Assembly (NCBI GenBank): GCA_025529335.1
Contig: JAMYHX010000092.1
Span: 1-64,000, forward strand
Direction: 5' to 3'
DNA: 64,000 bases
Source of the DNA: Rhizopus sp. PT2906
Lineage: Eukaryota; Mucoromycota; Mucoromycetes; Mucorales; Rhizopodaceae
Position 1 is the first letter of the stretch. The number at the start of each line of letters is the position of its first letter. Of this stretch, positions 23,901 to 35,061 are shown piece by piece. The notes under the pieces were generated by a model, which was not told the DNA's origin, ran no database searches, and saw only the letters and a list, made by a program, of their open reading frames with translations. The position numbers and the translations under genes were made by a program.

Positions 23901-24045
23901 ATATATCTGGTATCGTATCACTCTTTAAGGATATTTGAAATAATTGTTGTAAAAATAAAATAAGCGTCTGTACACGTCTAAATTCTTCTAGTTGGCTTAT
24001 TTCATAATGTAGATTAATCCAAGCTAATAAGCTACTCTCCTCCAT
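17912..24045 (-). CDS. Spectraplakin-like cytoskeletal linker: CH region, helical rod, GAS2/GAR domain
   Basis: Two exons (24045-23749 and 23689-17912) joined by a 59-nt intron (GTAAG ... ATAG, phase 0) encode 2,024 residues. The N-terminus (MEESSLLAWINLHYEISQLE, later KNVFLSWLNSVLSDY and WSSGFYLLCCIHYHHP) looks like calponin-homology domains of an actin-binding region. About residues 250-1780 are almost wholly helical, with spaced W/L heptads and many Gln/Glu, as in spectrin or plakin repeats. Near residue 1835 begins a GAS2-related (GAR) domain (ISKIKMVPGEVGKYWFG-like stretch, CRILRSRMVMVRVGGGWVEL), known to bind microtubules. A basic Ser/Pro-rich linker precedes it and a basic tail follows. 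The overall order is that of animal spectraplakins and GAS2 proteins, which bridge actin and microtubules. CH recognition is less certain than GAR. Confidence 0.85.
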
Positions 24046-24308
24046 GACAAAAGAAAAGAAAAGAAAGGATATATTAATGTATATAAAAAATATTGGGAAA
24101 CGGAAAAAAAAAAAGGAGAAAGTGTTTGAGGTCCCTTGTTTTGTTATTTTTTTTTCTTTGTCATTCAATGCAAAATTCGGACCTTTTATATATTGCACAA
24201 TATTTATTGAAATGGACCACGTTTTCTTTTAACTAATAGGCTGAAAGCTACTTTATTTTCTATTTACACGCGAGTTCGACTCTCTCTAGGAACAATCTAT
24301 GTAAACAA

Positions 24309-24870
24309 TTAGATGCATTTCATATAATTTGTGTTATTATTTACTCTTGAGATCATTGGGTGAGACAATACATTTCCAATTATTGGTAAACGTTTCAAGA
24401 ATCCAAAGACAACAGGGAAGAAATCACTAGGACAAAAAGTTATTACGCCAATCTTTTTTTTTTTTTCATATGATCTTTACCCAAATAGATTAAGGAATCC
24501 AAATATCTCTACAATAAAGCCAAAGAATGGATACTTGCTCAATACAAGAAATATGCCTCCCAGAAAACAAATCGTTCCTTTTAATTTCTCTTTTCGACCG
24601 AAAAATGTAAACGTGTTCTTTAATCCAATAATAGCCGTGATGCCGCTCAAGAACAAGACCTAGTAAAATGTTGGTATGCTTAGATTTGTGTATTCAATCA
24701 TCTTACATTGCCAATAGCCATCAGTCCTGCATCAAATAATAATATGACTCCCATCATCATAAAAAATACGCCAAATGCAGTTAATCCAACACCAATCTCT
24801 AATTCACACTTGAGCATCAACATCTCATTCCATTCTCATAAAACTTACTTTGACTATCACTTAACCACAT
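24309..24870 (-). CDS. GOT1: GOT1 Golgi transport protein, four exons
   Basis: Reading the minus strand from ATG at 24870: MWLSDSQ, intron, EIGVGLTAFGVFFMMMG and LLFDAGLMAIGN, intron, VLFLSGITAIIGLKNTFTFF then GRKEKLKGTICFLGGIFLV and FFGFIVEIFGFLNLF, intron, GDFFPVVFGFLKRLPIIG and stop TAA at 24309. Each junction has GTAAG/GTAAAG and TAG sites and restores the frame. The result matches Got1 (four hydrophobic helices, the FFGRKEK-like loop, the NLFGDFFP block) over its whole length of about 138 residues. Got1 is a tetraspanning membrane protein of ER-Golgi vesicles involved in traffic fidelity. No exon is long enough to stand out as an ORF, so automated scans miss it. It diverges from the ArsB-like gene. 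Confidence 0.93.
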
Positions 24871-25246
24871 TTTATTATTATTATTATTATTATTGTTATC
24901 TCTTGCAAAAAAAGAGAAAAAGAAAATAGGTTTAGGAAAGAGACTGAGTTTATGCCTTAAAATTCCTCCTTTCTGTTCTTTTCGTTATTTTTTTTTTTTT
25001 TTTTGCAAAGTCAACAATAAGTCAAGGAGAGCTTATAATAAGACTTGTCTCTTTCTTTCTTTCTTTCTTTCTCTCTCTCTTTATTTATTTTTTTCTTTCT
25101 TTCTTTATGTATTGTCTATATATACCTTTGTGTGTATGAGGTCATCCAACCACACAGAAGGGTACTGAGTTTCAATAACAATAGCAATAAAAAGCTGCAA
25201 GTTCAAGACAAAAAAAGTAGATTTCTCTTGTTCAAATGTCATTGCA
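24871..25246. promoter_or_regulatory. Shared divergent promoter region of GOT1 and the ArsB-like gene
   Basis: Some 376 bp separate two start codons on opposite strands. The region holds an (ATT)n run immediately upstream of GOT1, a T16 homopolymer around 24990-25005, and a TTTC/CT-rich tract at about 25050-25105 on the ArsB side. I see no defined TATA or factor site that I would name. Confidence 0.5.
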
Positions 25247-26975
25247 ATGCCCGATAGTTCTTTGACAGCCTACTCTTATGTTACTATTGCTATTTTCTTA
25301 CTGGTAGTTCTATTGGTAATCAAGCCGGTTACTATTAGAATTAAAAAGATAAAACTCTATTTTAACCTGTCCACTGCGCCTCCATTGGGCGTTCTTATCT
25401 TGTTGATTTGCCGTGCTATCAATTTTGACGTTGTCGGAAAAGGGTTTTTGGGTACACTCGGCATACAACCATGGTCGATCCTTATTCTATTTTACTCGCT
25501 TGTAAGACACAAATTAAAAAAAAAGGGGGAAAATTCATCAGTTTATTCGTAGGCGTACATTTGTATTTCACTAGATATGACAGGTGTGTTTCAATTTTGT
25601 GCATTTTGGGTATCTCGGAAAGCTGGTAACCGAGGATTACTTGCCTTTACCCTCTTTTTTATCTTGACCAGTCTCATGAGTGGGCTGACGAGCAATGATG
25701 TAGTTATCCTGACGGGCACTGTGTTCTTATCTTATTTTACCAAAGTCACTGGTATACAACCTACTGCCTTTCTGGTAAGCGAGTTCACTACAGCTAATAT
25801 AGCCTCTATGGCACTCTATATTGGCAATCCGACAAACGTGATTGTATCGGAAGCATACAACATCAGTTTCATCACTTACTCTGCCTGGATGCTTCTACCC
25901 ACGGTTGTCACGTTACTGATGGCCTACTTGGTCTTACGCATCGTATTTCACTCGGAGAAATATCTACCTAGACACATTCAACCGCCTGATGCTGATCCCA
26001 AAAGTGTACTGATTGATGGACAAGGCGCTATCTTTGGACTCGTCCTTTTAGGATGCTGTCTTGTTACGCTGGTAGCCACATCATTCGCAAGTGTACCCGT
26101 CTGGATGGTGACACTGCCTTTTGCTATTGTCATGCTGATAAGGGATATAAAGCATGATCTCGGTATCTCCATGCGTGTATTACTGCGTGTCAAGCAGCGC
26201 CAGGTCCGATCGGATGTTTCGGTCGAACCTATTGAGTTAGATACAATCTCTTCCGGCACCCTTGATCCAAAAGATGAGACAGAGTCTAGATTCAAACAAC
26301 AGAAAAAACTAAAACGATTTCTAAACTGGTTTAGTCGACGGTTTCCTACCATTAGGGCAGTATCACTCCGTATGCCTTGGTCTATCTTGCCGTTCAGTTT
26401 GGGAATGTTTATGTTGATCGAGGCGTTGGCTGAACGTGGCTGGGTTGGTATCTTTGCTACGGCAATGGCTGTGTTTGCAAAGAATTATGCCACGGCGGTT
26501 TTGGGCATGACATTTGTTTCGATATTGGCATGTCAACTATTAAATAACTTGGTGAGGACAAGGAAAAAAGAGAGAGAAAAAAACGTTGTTTTACTCATAA
26601 AGTCTATGTAGCCAATGACCATTTTGTTTACTCAGATCATACAGCATCCCAATTTCACCATACATGTATCCTCCGATGCAGTCATGCAAGGGTTTCTGTT
26701 GGGGCTCATTGTTGGGAGCAACTTGGGTGCTTGCTTAACTCTCGTGGGCAGTTTAGCTGGCATCATGTAAGTTGATCATTCATAAAAAAAAAAAAAAAAA
26801 AACTTGGTAATTGATTGTCATCTTTTTTAGGTTCGATCACATCTTAAAAACAAAAGGCATATATCTATTAGGCTACTTTCAATTCTTAAAATGGAACTTG
26901 ATTATATTACCTCTGTTAGCAGCAAGTGCATCAGCCATTGTCATTGGGGAAATTTGGTTTATCTACGATCGATAG
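25247..26975 (+). CDS. ArsB/NhaD-type ion transporter superfamily permease
   Basis: Four exons from ATG 25247 to TAG 26973-26975. Intron 25502-25552 joins LILFYSL to AYICISLDMTGVFQFCAFWV; two more follow LLNNL (about 26551-26610) and SLAGIM (about 26768-26830). The protein has about 11 hydrophobic segments and family hallmarks: SLDMTG near the first half-site, LTSNDVVIL, and IGNPTNVIV, the pattern found in ArsB, CitM and NhaD-like carriers. A second half repeats the fold (LLNNLPMTILF ... GSNLGACLTLVGSLAG). A hydrophilic loop (VEPIELDTISSGTLDPKDE ...) splits the halves. Members move arsenite, citrate or Na+/H+; the substrate here cannot be told from sequence. No arsenate reductase or ars regulator is nearby. 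Location, plasma or vacuolar membrane, is unknown. Confidence 0.85.
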
Positions 26976-27159
26976 AGAATATACATAAAAAGGGGAAGGA
27001 TTGTTATCTATTCGTTAGTCTGTCTTTGATAGAAAATAAACAAATTCTAGATTCTATAAAAAGTGATACTCGGCTACTTACTTTGGTGATACATAAATAA
27101 TGGGACCAAACTCTTTTTCTTGTCTTTCTTTCTCTTTTTTTTTTTTATTTATTCTTGCC

Positions 27160-27602
27160 ATGGATCCATTAACTACTTTATGTAAAGTATGCGTTTATCC
27201 AACGACACAACTCACACTAACAGGGCAATAGTATCAAACAGTCACGTATCTAATCAATACTCTTTTCGAATTAACAATCTCTCCTGGAGGTTTTGGTCTG
27301 TTAATCAACAAAAAAAGACATATGCTTCTAGTACAGCCAGTACAACCAGTACTTCTAGTAGTAAGTTTTATATGGATGATGATGATGAAGAAGAAGAAGA
27401 AAAAGAAGAGGCGATGAATATACCCGAGAAGCCACTGTTTAGACCTCAACAACAAGAAAAAGGAAATTCCATTTCACTTTTATCCATTATGCTTCAACAA
27501 GAGAAAGAATATAAGGCTATTGTATTGCATCGATGTAAACGATATCATCATCACTTGAATGAGTTGTTTTCCTCTGCTAGTCATCAACAGGAAAGAAGTT
27601 GA
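27160..27602 (+). CDS. Hypothetical acidic protein, two exons
   Basis: ATG at 27160 (MDPLTTL) and a 50-nt intron (27182-27231, GTAAAG ... CACTAAC ... ATAG) lead into SNSHVSNQYSFRINNLSWRF; the combined frame is 130 residues and ends at TGA 27600-27602. It has a Ser/Thr-rich stretch, a strongly acidic run (DDDDEEEEEKEE, residues about 55-67), then a helical C-terminus with LLSIMLQQEKEYKAIVLHRC and a His-rich patch. I recognise no domain. The intron with a good branch site, a T-rich leader like that of neighbouring genes and a 3' AATAAA at 27656 argue for a real gene. It may be lineage-specific. Confidence 0.5.
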
Positions 27603-30522
27603 GGCTGTTATTATGTTATTCCTTGTACCACTTATTTAATGATAATTGTATACCCAATAAAAGAAGTTTCTAACGTGTCTTTAGCGTGCTTCATATGAAA
27701 ATTACACCATCCATTGATCAATAGATTCGAATAAGGATAGCCAATCATTGATCTAAAAGAGCAAGACTTAAGAAAACAGTGTATGGAAACAGAGATACGG
27801 TTGACAGTATCGTCATTTTATAGTTGGTTTGAGAGAACAATATGCATAAACAATATAACCCATTGGGGAAATCTACACTGACAATGCCGGAAATCATTGA
27901 AATGCCATGGCGTGACTAATTTTGAACTCCAAGAGAGCTTTCTGACATGGTTAAAAAAAAAAGACAAAAGAGGGATTTTAAAGTGGCCTGAGAGCCTTCT
28001 TTTTTTTAATGTGTTCAAAGCTGCTGAGTTGACATCCAAGGAGAGGGGGATTTTCTAATTCCCCCTTTTGGGTGATGTTTATCAGGACTGACATCTCTAT
28101 AAATAAAAATATTCTTTGACTATCTTTGTTGATCATTGATTGTAGGCTGCAGCTTAGCTTTCCAATTACAGAATATACATTGTGTTACGCTTGTAAGATA
28201 ATGAAACTAGAGTGTCTATTAAAGATATGATTATAACTCTATTTATATACAATACGTATTTCTCTCAAGAAGAAAATGAATGATTTGTTTAGAGAATAGG
28301 ATAGATTTGTACAAGTTACATCAAATGCAATAGTATGCTTACACGAGTTGTTTCATATAGTCAAATATGGCGCTTATCACTACATGTATCAACACGTATG
28401 CAAAGCGGCGCGTTTATGCAGACGTGTTACAATTTTTTAAACATCGTATCTGCATTATCAAGTATTACACAGATAGGGTAACTATGAAGTAAAGAAGCTT
28501 TATGCAAAAGTTCATATCCATGTCTTTACGGCATAATTAATCAGAATTTACGAAACAGAGTTAGTGTTACACTGTAACAGATATTAAAAGCCTCTTGGCG
28601 TCGGCAAGATTTGTCTTGATAAAATGTTACCAATAAAGAGGCGATCAACAGCAAAGTAGGTGTATTCTTTGGAAAGGATAAACTCTCAAAGTTATGCATT
28701 TTTTTTTAAAGAAAATGGAGTTTTCATTTCAAATTATTAAAACTACATTTATACTTTGCAGCTCGAAATAAACATTACGTAAGCATTTACAAGAAGTTTA
28801 ATTTCGGTGACCATCAGATCACAAGAATGAGTATTTCAAGCTTTAGAAAGATTGGAAGACACTTCTGTTAAGTTATTAATAACTGTTATCCATAGCTAGA
28901 TTGACTCTGAGACAAACAAGCATAGAAGTATCTTATCCAATAAAAAAGGACCTTTCACTAAAAGAACAAGTTATTCTGTTGGTCTCAATTCAAAAAGCTA
29001 TCTTTTTGGCCCCAGAAGTAAGATAGTAAAACGAGACTCAGACTGGCATGGATATCAGAAGAAGTTGTGCATTCATTGATAAACTTAGCTTTAATATCAA
29101 CATAAAATCGTGTAGCGTATGGTGGGCTAAAGAAAAAAAAAAGCAATGGGCTGTCAAAAGCACCTTCGCACTCAATTATTGGAACTGTTTCATCAATTGA
29201 GTGTAATTAATAAATGCGTTCCAAAAGTAACAAAAGGAAGGGACCAGGAACATTTTCCGGTGTGAGAAGGTTTAAGCAGATATCTGCATTCATTATTCAA
29301 AAAAATACATCAACTTTGAGATAGTGGGACAACTGTTCTTCAGAAGATATAAAAACATCACAAATGTGTAGGATTCGCCAAAGATGCTTCCACAACACAA
29401 AGTGCGATTTTGGAAATTGCAGTGATTTTTGAGAATATTACAAAACCCATAATAGCTTATTTTAGATCAAAAAACAGTGTTACACCGAAGAAACTAAAGG
29501 CTGCACAGAAGGTTATCTGTTGTTAATAGATGTGTGCTGCCTAATGAAGCTCAATGCTACATAATATTCACTATTGATAAACTCTAATGTTGCGTTAACT
29601 GCTGATTGATTTTGCTTGCTGACAAATTATATGTCGTATATGCAGAAGCTTTATGATACTTTACAATTAAGAATCAAAGATCATCCTTCCTTGATGGCTT
29701 CAAGTAATGACTTATCATTTGTGGATTATGATGTTTGAAACCTCTCAGATTACCATGGAAACTGCATAGGTTATTAAATAAATGAAGCATTTTAAATCAT
29801 CAGTCGTTTCGCTTACAGTCTTTTTGATTAAGTTAGTCATCATCATTTTGAGTAAATATAACCAAATGGAATCATTGATGGTGTGACTTGAACAATGCAA
29901 CACAAGTATACAATAGCCCTAATTATTTACTCTTTAAAGGGATTTCTATTTGTTTACAAGGCTTTGTTTTATAGAGAACAACCTCTCATCTCAAGATTCG
30001 TGTCCACGCTTGATATATAATATGCAAATTATGATTCAAAATGCTCACAATTCATGAGTGTCCCTTTTGATGAACAATAGACACACCATCTTGTAGAACC
30101 TTTGTTTTAAATTTTTTTTTATACTCTACTTCTGCCAATAATGTTTGGCCAGTCTTCCACGTTACTAGTGTCAATACACCGACTTTTAAGTGTGACAATT
30201 ATTTCCATATTGTAAATAGTTAAATTTTCCTTTTTTTGCACGTTGATACAATTTCAATTAGCGAAAACATTTTTCCTTGAACACAGGCCAGAGGTGTCAC
30301 AATTAAGCACCGTTTTTCGGATCACTTTCTGAACTAATTACAAAGAAGAACAGAGAACAAAAGACAGATGTTCCAATCAATAAGCTCAGATACATCCACC
30401 TGGAAATTGTACTTTATCTTTTTGGCATTTGGATCAATTTTGATGAGCGGGAAACTGTCATGGACCTGTGTGAATATAAATACTGAGAGCGGGACACTTG
30501 TTTATCTTTATTTCTTTCCAAG
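27603..30522. other. 2.9-kb gene-free AT-rich region
   Basis: No coding exon, tRNA, rRNA or recognisable element could be supported on either strand. Notable only are a 9-bp inverted repeat (CACTCAATT and AATTGAGTG near 29170-29202) and many short A or T runs. The last part is the promoter of the secreted phosphoesterase gene. Confidence 0.55.
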
Positions 30523-31642
30523 ATGCACATCTCCTTCACTTCCCTCTTTGCTATTGCTAGTCTTACCAGTCTTGTCTTGGCCAGCAATGGTAAGAATGGC
30601 CACCAACACGGTCACAAGGGTCACGGTAATAAGGCCCCCAAGGGTAAGGTCTTTGACCACTTTCTCCAAATTTGGTTTGAAAATCAGGTAAATATCAAGT
30701 TTATTAGCTTGCTAGAGTCATACTTATAGTTCTCTCTCTCTCTCTTTCTATATATAGGATTTCGAAGATGTTGCCAAGGTTCCTGGCTTTACTGATCTTG
30801 CCAAGCAAGGTATCCTCTTGGACAACTTCAATGCCATCACTCACCCTTCTGAACCAAACTACGTCTGTGCTGGTGGTGGAGATAACTTTGGTATTGATAA
30901 TGATGACTACTACAATATCCCTGCCAATGTCACTACTATCTACGATCTCCTCGAGAACAAGGGCTTAACTTGGAAGGTCTATCAAGAAAATATCCCCTCT
31001 GTTGGCTACACCGGATACAAGTCTGGCACCTATGTTCGCAAGCACAACCCTGCTGTCATTTTTGACTCTGTCGGATTGAACAAGACTCGTTTACAAAACA
31101 TTGTTGGTGGAGACCAATTTGCCAAAGATATTGCCTCTGGTGACCTCCCTAACTGGATGTTCTATACCCCCGATATGAACGATGACGCCCATGACACCAA
31201 TGCTTCATTTGCTGGCGAATGGCTCTCCAAGTTCTACAAGTCCACTTTAAACAATAAGGAATTCCTCAAGAAGACATTGATCTTGATTACCTTTGACGAG
31301 AACAAGTCCACAAAGACCAAACGTAACAGAGTCTGGTCTCTCTTGATCGGTGATATTCCTAAAAAGTTGAGAGGTACTGTCGACAGCACTTTCTATTCTC
31401 ACTTCTCTACCTTGAATACTGTTGAACTCAACTGGGACCTTGGTAACTTGGGTCGTCAAGATACTAACAAGACCATGAACAACGTCTACTCTTTTGCTGC
31501 CAAGAAGCTTCACTACAAGAATAAGGACGTGCCTGAGAGTGAAATTCCTTCTGGTATTCCTGCCATTACTGGTTTACTCACCGGTCGTTCTTGGAATCAA
31601 ACACATCCCAACTCTACCGAACTCCCTCCTCAACCTAGATAA
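30523..31642 (+). CDS. Secreted acid phosphatase-like phosphoesterase (PF04185-type)
   Basis: MHISFTSLFAIASLTSLVLA is a clear signal peptide, followed by a His/Lys/Gly-rich linker. One 70-nt intron (30688-30757) lies exactly between WFENQ and DFEDV, so the conserved FDHFLQIWFENQDF block spans the junction. Next comes NAITHPSEPNY, the segment holding the nucleophile in this alkaline phosphatase-superfamily family, then ITFDEN and the region LLIGDIPKK. The family includes phosphate-repressible acid phosphatases and phospholipase C-like enzymes of fungi. Several N-glycosylation sequons are present, as expected for an exported enzyme. The length (about 326 residues) is a little short for the family. 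The following gene is another secreted enzyme on the same strand, but 1 kb separates them and no operon logic applies. Confidence 0.88.
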
Positions 31643-32657
31643 ATTATAAAGCCATATTCATAACTTTCATTGTTAGTACTGTAATCTATATATATGTATT
31701 TTTATTTTCAATAAACGTATCAATATCATCATACTCTCGCAGACTTGCCCTCTACTTTAACCTTATTTTTAAGAATTGCACAGATAACCAAAAAAAAGGG
31801 GGGGAAAAGTCAAAGCTGAGTGCCCGAGCAAAGAATAGGAGAAAGTACGAATTTTATTTATTTAGCTACTAAACAACATTCTGGGAATAACAATCAACTT
31901 TTTATTATTGCTTGTTATATATATCATTGGAGTACTTTTTGTTATCCAAAAGAAAGAAAGAAAAAAAAAAGGTTAAATAAGCTTACAGCATAAAATAAAG
32001 GGCAGGGACAGACGCCACTTTGTTTAAGCGTATAGTTTGTGTTCACACAAGGAGTATTCTAATCACTAAAAGCCCTTTTCTTCGTTGCCTAATATCTGAT
32101 CCAATCAACTTGTTCTATTCATCCTCGTTTCCTTGGATCCACTTGTCCTTTTTCTCCTCTCTTGGCGCAAACAATTGAACAAAACGAAAAGCCCAATTCG
32201 TTCATTTCATTTCCCCATACGCTGACCCTTGCATCATTATAAGATTCTAGACACCTGTTTATGCAGTCGATTCCTGTTGCAAAATGGGATAAATGACTAA
32301 AGCACACAGCAGGTAGATCCTGTTGAATGTAACACAAGGAAATATCTTTATCACTGTCATATTCATTATGAGCATGGCAACCATCTTAGCATTCATTGTT
32401 TCAGACATGTATTTCCTTTTTCAAATAAACAAGTAAATAATCATTGTATTTCTTTGTCATTTGTAAAGTAGCACATCTACACACGCTCCCCCTTATATTG
32501 ACACCAGGACATTCTAGGTAGTCGATCTCAAGTAGAAAAAGAGGGGGAGGGGATAAGAACGAAAGAAAGCGAAAGAGAGACCGAGATCGAAGAAAATATA
32601 TATAAAGAAACAAAATTTCTTTTCTTCTCCCCTTTTTCTTCATTATCATCAGTATCA
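31643..32657. other. Intergenic; one dubious cysteine-rich minus-strand ORF
   Basis: No gene is certain. On the minus strand 32337-32119 an open frame with six cysteines (CFSHLSHFATGIDC, CLESYN, FCSIVC) ends in TGA; it lacks an in-frame ATG unless a 35-nt intron joins it to an upstream ATG at about 32408. I treat it as unproven. The 100 bases before 32658 are the usual T/C-rich leader. Confidence 0.45.
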
Positions 32658-33718
32658 ATGCATTTTCAATATCATTCAATCATTCTTGTATTCTCTATTC
32701 TCCTACAGACTATCTTTGTTGATGCTGCTAGAAAGTGTACTGATGTCATGACAGATTTTACCAAGGGACATGAAGGTTGGACAGAGCTCAGTGGTTCCAA
32801 GCAGGGTTGGTCGTTCACAAGTCAAGGTCTCAAGATGGATCTGATTCCACCCAAGGATCCTCAGCCCAGCAAGGATAAGTCTGAAGGCGGTAAATGTTTC
32901 TTTAAGAAATTTATCATTATATACTTATCATAAATAGGATTACCCTATAACAAGAATACTTCACCTTCTTCTCCCAGCTTTCAATATAAGGATTTGGTTC
33001 AATATGGTCGTATTACTTTTGAATTGAAGACTGCCAAGGCTGCTGGTGCCATCACGGCTGCTATCTTGATGGCCCCCGGGAAGGATGAAATTGATTTTGA
33101 AATGCTAGGAGGTGAGCCTGGCAAAGTCCAGTAAGTGATTAATCTATGTATTTTCTTAAAGACATTCACCGTTGCTTCAAGGACCAACTACTTTTATGGC
33201 AAGAATATCGTCTATGGTGTGAACGGTGGCAACCATGACGTTGAAGATACAACTGCAGGCTTTCACAAGTACACTATTGATTGGTAAGGCATTGTAAAAA
33301 TATATACAACATGTATATATATATATATATATAAACTCTATTCTGCTTTGATTAGGAATGCTGAAAGGATCATATACTTGTTTGATGGCAAAGTGATTCG
33401 TACTGTTGAACGAAAGGACACTTGTAAGAGAGCCGTTTGCGAATACCCAACCGAAGCATCGTAAGTTTGTTTGTTTGATAGTGAATTAATGTTTACCTTC
33501 TTTTTTTTTTTTAGTCATGTTCAAGTGGGTATTTGGGATGCTAGTAAACCTGCGAGTACAGCTGAATGGGCCAAGGGTCCTATTGATGTAAGTTGTATAT
33601 ACACACATGTATTTATTCATGATTGATCTGATTGATATCTTTATAGTGGAAGAAGTATAAGAACAAACCTATTTCTGCTATTATAAAATCAGTCAAGATC
33701 GAGTGTAACTCTAAATAG
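32658..33718 (+). CDS. GH16 CRH-like chitin-glucan transglycosylase, secreted
   Basis: A signal peptide (MHFQYHSIILVFSILL) precedes the mature protein. Introns near 32892-32938, 33131-33180, 33284-33355, 33461-33515 and 33588-33646 each restore the frame. The active site is DEIDFEMLGG, the DE(I/L)D(F/Y)E motif of GH16 with nucleophile and acid/base glutamates. Then come TNYFYGK, HKYTIDWNAERIIYLFDGKVI and VQVGIWDASKPASTAEWAKGPIDW, the typical CRH-type sequence. CRH enzymes join chitin to beta-glucan in the cell wall. The protein stops at IKVECNSK-like residues just after the catalytic domain (about 260 residues). It therefore has no Ser/Thr-rich tail and no GPI-anchor signal, which suggests a soluble wall or secreted form. 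An (TA)n run sits in the third intron. Confidence 0.9.
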
Positions 33719-35061
33719 AATAGAAGGAGCTTTTTTTATGTATTTGACCAATAAATATAATAAATTACTGAATAATCAAACAGTTTCCAGAGTTTAAGAA
33801 GAAGGGGAGGTGGTAGTAGGCTCTTTCACGCCACGTTTTATTTCAGATAATCTTAATATCATATAATAAACTCTCAACGATGGATAGGACGTTGATCATC
33901 TCGTCAATAACGCCTCTTGCTATAAGGTCAGATCAACTTCCAAAGATAGTGTCAACTTGCTTATTCGTATCGTTTGACAGATCTCTCTTCCGCTGATGGC
34001 TCTTCTGTTATTCTCATATTGGATGAGAAAAAATGATGGTTAAACAAATATTAATGAGTATGCGACACATTATGAGAACTCTTGTTGAGGTATTGCTTCT
34101 ACCATACTATCGTCTCTTAGTGTTACATAATAAAACAATCGTAATATACTAAAGGAAAGAAAGTGCGTACAAGGATGTATTCGAGATGGAACTCAGAATA
34201 GTTATAACAGCCTTCTGAATATGTTGATAAGTCAATCTTTTTGTTTTTAAATTGCTGACCTATGGGCTTTGTTGATCCAACAATCGTCAGCAGGATCAGA
34301 GTTTTTCCAAAGCGTGAAATTGGTTTTGAGATTCTCATCTTTTACATATTTCTCTAAGATTCGTAGGCAAATTGTGTAGGTGTAAAATTTAAGTTTCTTT
34401 AAGACAACATCGCACATCTTTAGCATAACAACTATCTTTTCTGATAATACTACATGGTAGTTTACTCGTTCTGCCTTTAAGGTGAATCATAGCAGTAATA
34501 TTTTTCCAGTTATCGTAACGAAAAAGGTGAACACTACCTGCATCAGAAGTTAAACTAATTCTGCAGGCGCTACCTCCATCTTGGTTTGTTTCTTTTCAAG
34601 AACCAAGATCAATCACGTGTAATTATGATAAATTCATATTTAACGCCAATGATATTCCACTGCCTTACATATAGTGCCTAGAAGAAGCGTCTGTAACATT
34701 AGCCTATTTTCTGTGTAGTGTTGGTCAAACGGAAAAAGCTATGAACACTGGAAAGGAGGAACAGCAGTAGCGGAAATTAAAATATTTTTCCTTTTGTAAT
34801 TCACTTGCCACATCTTTTTTGGAAGATCATTTATTTTTCTCACAACCACAAACTTGTTTAAATGAAGAAGCTTTGTAAAAAAGATTGCAAACTTTTACAA
34901 TAGGAGTGGTTAAAGGCTACGCAATATTATTTTTTTTTTTTTTTTTGCAAAATGAATCTTAAACGGAGTCATTGTATTTTTTTTCTTTAATAAAGTCTTG
35001 TATATAAATGTACGTGTACAGCACTGCTGTATGCTAATTATTATTATTATTATTATTATTA
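33719..35061. other. Intergenic region, no gene supported
   Basis: A 71-codon minus-strand ORF at 34123-34338 starts with a hydrophobic segment but has no further support. A 9-bp inverted repeat (ATCTTGGTT / AACCAAGAT, 34578-34609) is followed by CACGTG at about 34615. An (ATT)n run at 35036-35060 abuts the stop of the HMG gene. Confidence 0.5.

Noticed and set aside
24265..24295. GAGTTCGACTC, resembling a tRNA T-arm
   Set aside because: The flanks do not form a T-stem, acceptor or anticodon arm; it lies in the 3' flank of GOT1.
34123..34338. 71-codon minus-strand ORF with a hydrophobic start
   Set aside because: Only weak resemblance to a signal peptide, no further feature, in AT-rich intergenic DNA.
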